The translations under genes were made by a program, and so were the position numbers. A stretch of 64,000 bases of DNA from Bin87 sp965220265 (lineage in GTDB: Bacteria; Chloroflexota; Dehalococcoidia; Lucifugimonadales; UBA3495). The stretch lies in NCBI GenBank assembly GCA_965220265.1, contig CBDCPM010000004.1, positions 868,001 to 932,000 on the forward strand. Direction: 5' to 3'. Shown here one piece after another: positions 25,656 to 34,484 of this stretch. The first letter of the stretch is position 1; each line of letters opens with the position of its first letter. Under the pieces are notes generated by a model. The model was not told the DNA's origin. It was given only the letters and a program-made list of their open reading frames with translations, and did not search any database.

Positions 25656-26894
25656 CAGGGCAATCGCGTCTTATCCGAGGAGGACTGTGAGCAGGTAGTC
25701 CTCGTCCCAACCGGCGTGGAGGCGTTTGCCCTGGATGCCCACTTTCAGGGTGGTCTCGTTTTTCAAGAGGTTGTGTCCGATCTGCCGCAGGATGTTCATG
25801 TTCTGTGGGCCATTGTCCTTGCGCACTCGGCACTGATCTTCCCGAAAGGTCAGGTCCAAGGTCCAGTGCAACGAGTTTTCGATGCTCCAGTGGCTCCTGA
25901 TGGCGGCCAGCAGTTGTTCTCCTGAGCCGGCCAGGCTGCTGATGTAGTAGCGGGGTTGGCTGGCGTCGCCATCAGGGTGGTGCGGTGGCCCACCACCCTG
26001 ATGGCGGCTTTCAGTTGCGGCCATTGCTCTTGGGGGTCCAGGTATTCCAGGCAATCCGGCTCGGTGATGACCCAGCATTCCCGGCGTTCCACCCGCCCGT
26101 GTCCCTTGTCCACCGTCTGAGCGTGGTCATAGGGTGTCTCGTCAAAGCCCAATGCCTCGGCCCCTTCAAACAGGTCCTGAATACTCTCGTACAGTTGACC
26201 CTGGTTCTCCTTCACCGCCAGCATGTAGTCGGCGCCGCCCTGGGTGCTCTTCAGTCCGGGTGATCCGCTGGGCGATCTCACGCTGGCAACCCATGGCGTC
26301 AATGGTTACGATGCAGCCATGCAACTCCAGCAGTTGAGGAATGGCGGTGATCTCGTTGGATTTCTCGTCAGTCTTGACCTGGCCCAGGGTCAGGGTCTGC
26401 TGGGTGGCCCAGGCGCTGACCCTGTGAATGGCCCCCTTCTTTCCGGCCCGGTCATAGGACCGTCGGGCCGTCTTCCCATCGATAGCGACCACCTCCCCGG
26501 GGAGCAGTTCAGCGATGGCCTGGGTCCATGAGATGCAGCAGTTCTGCAACTGCACTGGGTCCAGGCGAGCGAAGACATCCCCGAAGGTGTCGTGGGACGG
26601 AATGCCGTGAGGCAGTTCCAAAAAGCTCTGAAACCAGGCCAGCTTGCTCCTGCCGAAGAGCTCGATGTGGACCCAGGAATCGGCGCCGCAGATGGTGGCG
26701 CAGATGGCGATGGCCAGGATGTCCACCAGTTTGTGGCGTCGGGTGCGCTCCACTCGGGGATCGTCCAACTCGGCGAAATGCTCGAGGATGGTTGCCTTGG
26801 GACGTTGCGCCATGCCCATTTCCCTTCACGATGGTCAATGAATCATGGCACGTTAGCATATTTCTAAAAAATCAATTAAGACGCGATTGCCCTG
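25656..26894 (-). mobile_element. ISAs1-family insertion sequence with target duplication
   Basis: Perfect 18-base terminal inverted repeats (CAGGGCAATCGCGTCTTA at 25656-25673 and its complement at 26877-26894) bound a 1239-bp element. An 11-base direct repeat GCCCAACATCG flanks it at 25645-25655 and 26895-26905. ISAs1 elements usually duplicate 8-10 bases, so one or two of these may belong to the ends. Confidence 0.92.
25671..26819 (-). pseudogene. ISAs1-family transposase, two frameshifts
   Basis: The N-terminal part (EHFAELDDPRVERTRRHKLVDI, AICGADSW, VVAIDGKTARRSYD) is in one frame to about 26250; the middle (DYMLAVKENQGQLYESIQDLF) is in a second to about 25975; the C-terminus (HWSIENSLHWTLDLTFREDQ) is in a third. 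Together they form a full-length DDE transposase of the H-repeat/ISAs1 type. The gene is dead as read, though its ends are perfect, so it could still be moved by a related transposase. Confidence 0.88.
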
Positions 26895-27064
26895 GCCCAA
26901 CATCGTAATTGTTCACGTTTGAGGGGATCTGATCGGCTCAGCACCGGAATTGCCTACTTGGCCACGGCTCTGGGAACGGCCAAAAAGCCCGCAGATCTCA
27001 TCAACTCTGAACAGTTACTGTATATGCACGCCGTGCTGGATATGTACCAGCGCGTCGGGCGAAC

Positions 27065-27424
27065 CTATCCAGGCGACCGCGTCCGGAGGCGGCGCACCTC
27101 TGCTAACAACGCTGGGATGTCTGATGTAGCCGTTGACCAAACAATTCGGGAATTGGCCCGCCAAGGCTGATGAACCAGGATAGCCCGCGTTCTGGATAGC
27201 CAGCGCCAGTCAACATTTCGAATCGCGGCGCGCATTTCATCCGAAAGGGCCTTGACCGAGTCGACTATCAAACCAATTGAATGATAGATCGCCAGGCGGG
27301 TCCTGAGATCTCCGGCACGGTATTCCTCTTCGTATTGAGTGCATAGCCAAGCTACGACCCCACACCAGTGCTCTACCTGCTGCAGCCTGTTGGATGCATC
27401 GGGACCGCGTTCACTCGGCGGCAT
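27065..27424 (-). CDS. HepT-like HEPN protein (DUF86 type)
   Basis: About 119 residues. The helical core AIYHSIGLIVDSVKALSDEMRAAI and RAILVHQPW (Rx4H, the HEPN RNase motif, here without the Asn and Tyr of the usual RNxLxHxY) identify a HepT-like protein. The start at 27424 overlaps the MNT-like gene by 14 bases, the standard antitoxin-toxin arrangement. The ribosome-binding site is weak, consistent with translational coupling. Confidence 0.7.
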   Translation of the reverse strand: MPPSERGPDASNRLQQVEHWCGVVAWLCTQYEEEYRAGDLRTRLAIYHSIGLIVDSVKALSDEMRAAIRNVDWRWLSRTRAILVHQPWRANSRIVWSTATSDIPALLAEVRRLRTRSPG

Positions 27425-27794
27425 AGATAATGTCACGCCCGTCCACTTCCTTCTGCGCCCATGCTGAGCCATCAGCAATGTTCATTTCCAGGATGCCCTT
27501 GTCCTCTACCCAGACGTGCCGGCCCAGCAGGTTGTACAAATCTTCAACCACGTCCATATGATGCTTCTTGCAGCCCCAGTGGTACTCCCCGGGGCCAAAA
27601 TCTACGATCAGGTAGAGGTCGATGGACCGGAAGGGGTTGTCATCCGGCATGAACGGGAACGGATTTGGAGGAGGGCGGGTTTGACTGGGATCAATCGCCA
27701 TCTCCCGCACGCCCCATCGCCGACAGATCTCGGCGATGGCGTCCAGCGGCAGGTCCTTCCGTGTCAGCAGCGGTTTGGGCTGTGGAGTCGTCAT
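27411..27794 (-). CDS. MntA-like protein with degraded nucleotidyltransferase motif
   Basis: A 127-residue protein whose start (LDAIAEICRRWGVREMAI) and later segments (IDLYLIVDFGPG, DVVEDLYNLLGRHVWVED) match MntA-type antitoxins. The catalytic GSxxR region has become DPSQTR, followed by an insertion of about 15 residues rich in Pro and Phe, and the paired aspartates are reduced to one (RSIDLYL). It probably cannot transfer nucleotides but may still bind the HepT-like partner. Confidence 0.7.
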   Translation of the reverse strand: MTTPQPKPLLTRKDLPLDAIAEICRRWGVREMAIDPSQTRPPPNPFPFMPDDNPFRSIDLYLIVDFGPGEYHWGCKKHHMDVVEDLYNLLGRHVWVEDKGILEMNIADGSAWAQKEVDGRDIIYAAE

Positions 27795-27833
27795 CGCAAT
27801 GCAACCTCCATCACTTCGAGCATAGCATTTGCG

Positions 27834-28712
27834 CTAGGCACTAATCTCGCCCAGGAACGCCAGCAGCGCCGCGTTCACCTCGTCCGGCTTCTCCTCGTGC
27901 AGGAAATGCCCGCCGCCGGCGATGAATTGCGTCCGCAGGTTGGACGCCGCCTTCTGCCACGACGCCTCCGGATCCAGACCGCCGGCCGCCGATGTACGCC
28001 GCCGCCGCTCTCCCCAGAGGTACAGTACCGGAATGTCCAGCACCCGTTCCGCATCCGCGCGCCAGTCGGGCGGATCCTCGTACGCCGCGGCCCGGTAGTA
28101 GGAGAACCCGCCCCGCAGCGCGCCCGGCTGTGAGTAGGCCGTGGCGTACACCGCGACCTCCTCGTCCGACATCATCGCCTGGTTCACCGACCAGTTGCGG
28201 TAGAAGTGCCGTAGGTAGGCTTCCTCGTTGCCCCGCACCAGGTGCTCCGCCAGGTCCGGTATCTGGTGGAAATATGAGTGCCACCGCTCCCGCACGCCCT
28301 CGGGCGTCTGCGGGCCCAGCTGTTCTAGCGGATGCGTCCCGTCCAGCAGCGTAAGCCGGTCCACCTCCGCCTCGTGGTCCAGGCAGTAGCGGTACGAGAC
28401 CCGCACGCCGATGTCATGCCCCACGATGGCGATCTTGTCGTGGCCCAGGTGCCGCACCAGTTCGTAGATGTCCGTCGCCGCCGTCCTCGTCCGATAGTCC
28501 TGCAGGGGCTTCTCCGACGAACCGAACCCGCGCATGTCGGGCACGATCACCTGGTAGTCCTGCGACAGCACGGGAATTTGCTTGCGCCACGAGAACCACA
28601 TCTCCGGCCACCCGTGCAGCAGCACCACCGGATACCCGTCGCCCTCGATCACATAATGGATGTTGACCCCGTTCACCCGCGCCGTACGATGCGTGAAATC
28701 CCAATCCGCCAT
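27834..28712 (-). CDS. Alpha/beta hydrolase, epoxide hydrolase-like
   Basis: A 292-residue hydrolase. The oxyanion motif VVLLHGWPEMW, the nucleophile elbow GHDIGVR with Asp rather than Ser, and the final histidine in GGGHFLHEEKP match epoxide hydrolases and haloalkane dehalogenase relatives. The lid region carries SYFHQIPDLAEHLV. The ATG at 28712 follows GAGGGAGG; the longer reading to 28763 is unlikely. Confidence 0.9.
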   Translation of the reverse strand: MADWDFTHRTARVNGVNIHYVIEGDGYPVVLLHGWPEMWFSWRKQIPVLSQDYQVIVPDMRGFGSSEKPLQDYRTRTAATDIYELVRHLGHDKIAIVGHDIGVRVSYRYCLDHEAEVDRLTLLDGTHPLEQLGPQTPEGVRERWHSYFHQIPDLAEHLVRGNEEAYLRHFYRNWSVNQAMMSDEEVAVYATAYSQPGALRGGFSYYRAAAYEDPPDWRADAERVLDIPVLYLWGERRRRTSAAGGLDPEASWQKAASNLRTQFIAGGGHFLHEEKPDEVNAALLAFLGEISA

Positions 28713-28745
28713 GATGGCCTCCCTCGCGAAATCCGCCCGAAACTC

Positions 28746-28773
28746 GTAGGGGCGAATATTCATTCGCCCCTAC
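28746..28773. repeat. Palindrome (GTAGGGGCGAAT)
   Basis: A perfect 12-base inverted repeat (GTAGGGGCGAAT / ATTCGCCCCTAC) with a four-base loop lies between two minus-strand genes. It may terminate the upstream gene, but no T-run follows, and this palindrome type is often a dispersed genomic repeat. Confidence 0.6.
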
Positions 28774-28794
28774 CCCGCATTGCCGATGCCGTCG

Positions 28795-29211
28795 CTACAG
28801 GTTCATCGCGTTGAGCCCGACCCGCGACAGATCCTCGTCGGCCTGACCGCTCGGGTAGCCGCCCACGCCGATGCCGCCCAGGATGACGCCGTCCTTCATG
28901 ATCACCAGCCCTCCCTGACCGTAGGTGAACCCGGGGTCACCCATGTCGGCGATGCCCCGGCCCTGGGCGGCCAGCCCAGCGGCGTGCTCGCCGGAATCCC
29001 GGCCTATGATGGCGGAGGTGTACGCCTTGCGCCGGGCGTGGCGCCGGCTGAAGACCCGCAGGTTGTCCATGGTCAGGTAGGCCAGCAGTTCGCCGCCGGC
29101 GTCCACGATGGCCATGGCCACCGGCGCGTCGGGGGTCTCGTTGGCCTTGGTCAGCATTGCGCTCATCGCCGCGGTAATCTGCTCGGTGCTGAGTGCCGGT
29201 TTCGTAGCCAT
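28795..29211 (-). CDS. GlcG/HbpS family protein (DUF336)
   Basis: A 138-residue protein of the GlcG/HbpS family: PVAMAIVDAGGELLAYLTMDN, RKAYTSAIIGRDS and the glycine-rich end GGLVIMKDGVILGGIGVGGYPSGQADED. Some members bind haem or cobalamin, but most have no known role. The ATG at 29211 follows GGAGGCGC. It is 82 bases upstream of the hydrolase on the same strand, with the palindrome between. Confidence 0.9.
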   Translation of the reverse strand: MATKPALSTEQITAAMSAMLTKANETPDAPVAMAIVDAGGELLAYLTMDNLRVFSRRHARRKAYTSAIIGRDSGEHAAGLAAQGRGIADMGDPGFTYGQGGLVIMKDGVILGGIGVGGYPSGQADEDLSRVGLNAMNL

Positions 29212-29885
29212 CAGTGCGCCTCCAGGATGTTCTTTGGGTATGCAAAAGCGTCCCGATGATACCACGGGGCGGCGCCAGCAATCGGGGTTGCTAATACCTA
29301 TGAACACCGTTGCACTGCAGGCACAATGGGCTCTCGCACAAACGTTATCTATTTCCGTCGTCGGGATCGTTTCGTGGACTTGGTCCAGAACTTCTGAGTG
29401 GCATAGCGATATTCCTTTGGCACTCGCATCTCAATACGATGCCATTCTTCCCTGCGTTCGCCAGAGATGAGATTGATCCGCATTCTCACAATGGTGCTTT
29501 CTTGTTTATCATCGATCCAGTACGATACCAATGCGTACGAACAAAGGCGAAACACCAGACTGATCGACTCGCGTATCGTGGTGCAATCGACATCGAATTC
29601 GGGACTGTCCGCAAACTGGTGCAGCATCTGGTCCATTCGCCGTTCGCTATGCTCGAATGTTTGGAAGAATTCACGCATCGCGGTTTGCAAGTCTTGCTTA
29701 TTCGAGTCGCGTCGTTGTCCCAAATTGTTTATGAATACCCACAATTCGTCGGCATATTTGTGCCATTCGGCTAGGTGTGTTGAACCTTCATCCCAAAATA
29801 TGGCCCCATCATCCTTGAGCCTACCGATCAAACCGAGTGCGTCGCGTGTATGCTTCCAACTCGGCGCCCTCTCGAAACGGTCTAG

Positions 29886-30694
29886 GTAGTGTTGACATTT
29901 GGACTGCGGTACAATTGCCCCATGGCGAGTATAACCATACCTTCAGACCAATGGGAGAAGATTTTGCAATTCCTGCGGGATTGCCCTGACGCGTACGTTG
30001 GCGACGCGGCGGAATGCCAGCGGTTTGTCGAGGGCGTGCTGTGGATGGATCGCTCCGGAGCGCCGTGGCGACTGCTGCCGGCCGAGTATGGCAACTGGAA
30101 CACCATCTACAAACGGTTCGCCCGGTGGTGCGACCGTGGCGTCTGGGAGCGAATGCACCAGCATTTCAGTACGGAACCGGACCTGGAATATCTGGTCATC
30201 GACAGTACGGTGGTTCGAGCGCACCAGTGCGCTGGGGGAGCCCCCGCAAAAAGGGGGGCAATCAGCGCAAGCCCTGGGCCGCAGTCGCGGCGGGTTCAGC
30301 ACGAAGGTTCCCGGGAGCGTGGACGCTCTGGGCAACCCCCTGCGGTTCACGTTGACGCCGGGACAACAGCATGACATCACCCAGGCGGAAACCCTGCTCA
30401 CCGGCTACCGGAGCGAGTACGTAATCGCGGACAAAGGATATGCGCGCAGGACTTCGTCGACCATTTGGCAGAAGAGGGCATGGTGGCAGTGATCCCCCCA
30501 CGGTCCAACCGCAAAGCGCCACGGGATTACGATAGACCCTTATACCGAGAACGCCACGTCGTAGAGTGTTTCATCGGCAAGATCAAGCACTACCGCCGGG
30601 TATTTTCCAGGTTTGACAAATTGGCCAGCCGATACCTTGGCTTTCTGCAATTCGCTGCCGCCCTCATCTGGCTACGATGAAATGTCAACACTGC
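29886..30694 (+). mobile_element. IS5-family element (IS427-like), 809 bp
   Basis: Fifteen-base terminal repeats GTAGTGTTGACATTT (29886) and AAATGTCAACACTGC (30680-30694) differ at one base, with CTAG target duplications at 29882-29885 and 30695-30698. The boundary is confirmed by the interrupted gene, which reads in frame once the element and one CTAG are removed. Confidence 0.93.
29922..30680 (+). pseudogene. IS5-family transposase, two frame breaks
   Basis: The N-terminal frame (MASITIPSDQWEKILQFL, RSGAPWRLLPAEYGNWNTIY, YLVIDSTVVRAH) shifts at an AAAAAGGGGGG run near 30250 into RGGFSTKVPGSVDALGNPL. IS427-type elements use programmed frameshifting at such runs, so this break may be functional. 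A second break near 30440 (DKGYARRTSS instead of the expected DKGYDAQDF) moves to VIPPRSNRKAPRDYD...FSRFDKLASRYLGFLQF and is probably a real mutation. Confidence 0.85.
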
Positions 30695-30791
30695 CTAGTA
30701 GGTCAATCAGTTGAAGCTGCCGATTTTCGTATTTTGTCATTTGCTATCTCACAGAACTGTTATGGGAAGTTGTCCTCGGTGCTGGCACAGG

Positions 30792-30973
30792 TTAGCGGCT
30801 TTCCTCCTTATCCTCCACACACTCCGCCGCCACCCGCAGTATGCCGGAGAAAGCTTCTGTTGCTGCCACCCAACCCAACCCAGTGAAGGAAACTCGTCAC
30901 ACAGCCCGACGTACCCCTCTCCCTCTGCCGACCAGATGAACGTATACGGGTAACGTCCACCCGTATACGTCAT
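30792..30973 (-). pseudogene. HicB-like antitoxin broken by a 5-bp duplication
   Basis: The frame begins MTYTGGRYPYTFIWSAEGEGYVGLCDEFPSLGW, a HicB-family start, then shifts. A GGTTG unit is tandemly repeated (around 30870-30885); removing one copy restores WVAATEAFSGILRVAAECVEDKEESR and a stop at 30792. The gene is therefore a recent frameshift mutant. The split unknown gene follows it on the same strand, a possible former partner. Confidence 0.75.
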
Positions 30974-31285
30974 ACTTGCGCCCCTGTGTTGGCGACAATC
31001 GGCCGCATGCTACCGCCGAGCAGGGCTCTGCCCCAGTCGGTTGCCGGCAGTCACCATCGAACATTGTGCGACCCCTCAGATTTTGGGAGGTCCTTTCTTT
31101 TGTCCGCGCCGGCGCTTTGTCCTGGTTTACCGATGCGTGAATGGTTATCTAAACCCGGCTTCCTTCCTTCCCTCCGGTACCACTGGATTCCCCCTTGCGC
31201 GAGAATTGCGGATTGCCTTGCCGAGGCCACGTATGAGCATGAAAATCGGCTATTTTCACGGTAATGACGGAAGGGATTAGTTTAG
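30974..31285. other. Gene-free stretch before the IS1380 copy
   Basis: About 310 bases with no supportable gene; short open frames have poor codon use. It probably includes the promoter of the hicB remnant. Confidence 0.5.
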
Positions 31286-33025
31286 CCTCAATCCACCGAA
31301 AAGATGAGTGTAGCGGCGTGCTGAAGGGGTAAGAAAGTGCTCCTGTGCTTCGGGGATAATGGTTTTGGAAACACAAAACAGACCCGAAACAAGGAGCACT
31401 CAATAGATGCTACCACTTGACCATCCCGACCGCATCCAAATCACCTTTGATGACCACCGTTTGGTGGCCAATGCTGGGCTGATCCTTCCCACCACCTTGG
31501 CCCGCCACCTGGGCCTGCCCCAACTGGTTGACCGGCGCCTCGACCTGGGCAACGCCCCGGGCCGAGCCAACACCGGCGACAAGCTGATGACGCTGGTGGC
31601 GTCGGCGCTGGCGGGCGGCGACTGCATTGACGACGCCGATGTGTTGCGCACTGGCGGGACGGCTGGCGCCATCGGCTGCGTAGTCAAGGCGCCCTCCACC
31701 CTGGGCACCTTTCTGCGCAGCTTCCGGTGGGGCCATGTTCGCCAGCGGGATCGGGTGAGCCGGGAGTTGCTGGCCCGGGCCTGGTCGGCTGGAGCGGGAC
31801 CCGGCGACGGGCCGTTGACCATCGACCTGGACTCCACCATCTGCGAAACCTACGGACTGGCCAAGGAAGGGGCCCGCCACCACAGCTATGCCGGCCAGCG
31901 GGGCTATCACCCGCTGCTGGCCTGGGCCCGGACTACTGGGGCCGGAACCGGCGACGTGCTGATGTCTCGGCTGCGCGAGGGCCGCGCCAACACCGTTCGC
32001 GGCGCCGCCCACTTCCTGCGTGAAACGGTGGGACGGGTGCCCTACGCCGGGGCCAGGGGACAACTCACGGTGCGGGCCGACCGCGGCTTCTACACCCATG
32101 CCATCGTCGGGGTGTGCAGAAGACGGATGTGCGCTACTCCATCACCGTCCGCCAGCACCAAAGCGTGCGGAACATCATCGAGGCGATACCCGAGGCGGAC
32201 TGGACGCCGATCCCTTACTGGATGGACGGCGCCGCCGACGCGGCGGAGACCAGCTACATCCCCTTTCAGAGTGAGCCCGACGCTGCACCGGTGCGGCTGA
32301 TCGTCCGAAGGGTGCAGCCCACGTCCGGTTCCCAGCTGGCCCTCTTCGCCGCCTACAGCTATCACGGCTGCATCACCGACCGGGAGGGGGACACCCTGGA
32401 ACTGGAGGCCGACCATCGCCGCCACGCCGAGATCGAGAATGCCATTCGCGACCTCAAGTACGGCGTCGGGCTCAACCATCTCCCCTCGGGCCGCTTCCCC
32501 GCCAACGCCGCCTGGCTGGCCGTCCAGGTGATGGCTCACAACCTGGCTCGCTGGACGGCGCGCATCGGTCTGGGCCAGCCGGTGGTGACCACCAAGACCC
32601 TGCGGCGACGCTTCTTCTCCATCGCCGGACGGCTCACCCGCTCGGCGCGCCGCCTCACTTTGCATCTGCCCCAGCGCTGGCCCTGGGAAACCCAGTTCAG
32701 TCGCGCCCTGGCACGGCTGCGAGCAATTCCACTCCCAGCCTGACGGCACCGCTGGTGTCAACGCCGACGGAGATCTGACCCACTCACCAGACTACCCGAC
32801 CGCCTCGCAGACTTGCGCCAGGCTGGTCCCCGAGCGTCTCTTGCTGCACGCTACCCTGACAATTTCGCCCAGCATCGCCACCGCTGGCCGCCAACATCCC
32901 CTTTGCGTGGCTACCGTACCTTGCACCCAGCCACATTTATTGGCATCAAGCCCTCACCGTCTCTTTCCCTTGCCTCTCATCCCTTGTCTGAGCGACATGC
33001 CTACATCCCTTCGGTGGATTCGGGC
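31286..33025 (+). mobile_element. IS1380-family element, copy 1
   Basis: Ends are CCTCAATCCACCGAA (31286) and TTCGGTGGATTCGGGC (to 33025), the same type as the intact copy at 50852-52561, and the 5' leader with GTGCTGAAGGGGTAAGAAAG and the GGAGCAC before the ATG is shared. The flanks TTAG and TAAA do not form a direct repeat, so the target duplication has decayed or the ends have recombined. Confidence 0.85.
31407..32743 (+). pseudogene. IS1380-family transposase with one frameshift
   Basis: About 80% similar to the intact 441-residue transposase at 50972. The first frame runs from MLPLDHPDRIQITFDDHRLV to RGFYTHAIVGVCR, then shifts near 32115 into TDVRYSITVRQHQSVRN and continues to the natural end. 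The DDE-type motifs TIDLDSTICETYG and RADRGFYTH and the late AEIENAIRDLKYGVGLNH are all present, so only the one-base shift disables it. Confidence 0.9.
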
Positions 33026-33256
33026 TAAAGAAACGGAATGACTGCAGCCGCGCGATGCCTCAACACTCTCATAGTCTCCGGATACGCACTGCTGAGACGT
33101 GCCTGATCACGTCAAAAACAAGAGGCTCCAAGTCGACAGCTGGCGGTAAGTTGATGCCCGCTGTGGTCGACTCCGGTCGGTGCGGTCGACAAATGGTCGA
33201 CAAAATGACAAAAACGATCCCATTTGGAGCCGTTGTTGAGTAGGGAATGGGGAAAT

Positions 33257-33343
33257 TGGTGCCGAGGGAGGGACTCGAACCCACACACCTCCGGGAGGTA
33301 GCGGATTTTAAGTCCGCCGCGTCTGCCGTTTCGCCACCTCGGC
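33257..33343 (-). tRNA. tRNA-Leu (TAA)
   Basis: Minus strand. Acceptor stem GCCGAGG/CCTCGGC, discriminator A and an encoded CCA (33257-33259). The anticodon loop CTTAAAA gives TAA. A long variable arm and the T-loop GGTTCGAGTCC are present, as expected for a class II leucine tRNA. Confidence 0.95.
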
Positions 33344-33453
33344 ACGTATCAAAACAAAAGGCGCAACGCCTCGTTAAGCCAAAGCGCTGCGCCGAATTAT
33401 CTCTGGCCTCGCGGGCCGTTCAGGTGATGACCATTTTCCGATTGCTGAGCATG

Positions 33454-33529
33454 TGGAGGCGACGGGCGGATTCGAACCGCCGAATAGAGGTTTTGCAGAC
33501 CTCCGCCTTAACCACTTGGCTACGTCGCC
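33454..33529 (-). tRNA. tRNA-Cys (GCA)
   Basis: Minus strand. Acceptor stem GGCGACG/CGTCGCC, discriminator T, encoded CCA. The anticodon loop CTGCAAA gives GCA; the T-loop is GGTTCGAATCC. Confidence 0.93.
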
Positions 33530-33586
33530 TCGTGTCTGCGCTGTGCTGTCTTGATCAGTGTCACGCTCGCTCACATGGAACAATAA

Positions 33587-33673
33587 TGGTGCCGAGGGCG
33601 GGACTTGAACCCACACGAGCGAAAGCCCACGGCCCCCTCAAGACCGCGTGTCTACCATTTCCACCACCTCGGC
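33587..33673 (-). tRNA. tRNA-Leu (GAG)
   Basis: Minus strand. Acceptor stem GCCGAGG/CCTCGGC, discriminator A, encoded CCA. The anticodon stem-loop CGGTC-TTGAGGG-GGCCG gives GAG; a long variable arm is present. Together with the two preceding tRNAs it forms a small tRNA cluster on one strand. Confidence 0.95.
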
Positions 33674-33856
33674 TAGCGCGTACAGCAGTATAGCACAAGC
33701 ACTGAAACGGCTGTCAAACCGTTGGCAACCGGGGAATGGTCAATGGAGTAAATGTCCAGTCAACGACCCGATCGCGCCACCGAATCCGGAGCTATGACCC
33801 TGACTTGGGAAGATTTGACTGGCGGTCGATGACCTTGCGTCAATTGCAATGAAAAA

Positions 33857-33885
33857 GCGGGCCGGGAGCAATGCTCCCGGCCCGC
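33857..33885 (-). terminator. Rho-independent terminator
   Basis: A 13-base perfect stem GCGGGCCGGGAGC / GCTCCCGGCCCGC with loop AAT; on the minus strand it is followed by TTTTT. It terminates the small gene at 33906-34238. Confidence 0.9.
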
Positions 33886-33905
33886 CGCAACTCTGAGCTC
33901 AGTTG

Positions 33906-34238
33906 CTAATTGACCTGATGTTCCTGGTTAAGCAACTCCCGGGCCGCGTCACCGATGTTGGCTTCCATGCAATCTCGCAGCGCCGAGTAGATAGAGCGTT
34001 TGATGGCGTCCATCATCCAACCTTCGTATTCCGGAGCGGTCTGGTACTCGTTCTTCACCACGATCAGCTGTCGCAACGTTTCCAAATAATGCGATTGAAG
34101 CGGGGTCAGCGCCTCGGCTTCGAAGTCCTCTACCTGCGGGCCTGCCTGCTGTTCCACGCCTATCGGCGCGGCATTTACTACCGGCTGTTCATTTTCCAAA
34201 TCGCTGACTTCTGTGTTATCTCTTTGTGATGCGCTCAT
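33906..34238 (-). CDS. Unknown 110-residue protein
   Basis: A soluble acidic protein; the N-terminal half is low complexity (SDLENEQPVVNAAPIG) and the C-terminal half is helical (LQSHYLETLRQLIVVKNEYQ, DAIKRSIYSALRDCMEA). No family is recognised. The ATG at 34238 has GGGAGAAG upstream, and a strong terminator lies directly after the stop, which supports a real, separately transcribed gene. Confidence 0.65.
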   Translation of the reverse strand: MSASQRDNTEVSDLENEQPVVNAAPIGVEQQAGPQVEDFEAEALTPLQSHYLETLRQLIVVKNEYQTAPEYEGWMMDAIKRSIYSALRDCMEANIGDAARELLNQEHQVN

Positions 34239-34484
34239 TGCACTTCTCCCAATGTCCGGCGGGGCGGCACCCGCGGCGGATGCTGAGCTCAACGCCATTA
34301 TAGCACTTTTGGTAGCGCTCGAATACGACGTTGGCCTAGTTTACAAGGGATTTACGGTTTGGCAAGCCCTGCATGGCTGGCAGCTGAACGGAAACCCGAT
34401 GGCGATCGGTTAGGTCGGGATCAGCTCCGAACCGCTCGAGTACCCTGACATGCGCCTACGGTTTCCGAACGGTTTCCTTGACTG

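Larger units (their letters stand above)
29349..30740 (-). pseudogene. Unknown gene split by an IS5-family element
   Basis: The 5' part (ATG at 30738-30740, MTKYENRQLQLIDLL) lies right of the insertion and the 3' part (RFERAPSWKHTRDALGLIG to the stop at 29349) lies left. Deleting 29886-30694 and one CTAG joins them in frame as DLLDRFERAPSW, a protein of about 191 residues. It is charged and helical and not recognised. It lies downstream of a hicB-like remnant on the same strand. Confidence 0.8.

Noticed and set aside
26919..27170. An 83-codon plus-strand frame after the ISAs1 element (LINSEQLLYMHAVLDMYQRV)
   Set aside because: It looks partly protein-like but has no start signal, overlaps the HepT-like gene on the other strand and has no recognised family; possibly a remnant, not supported as a gene.
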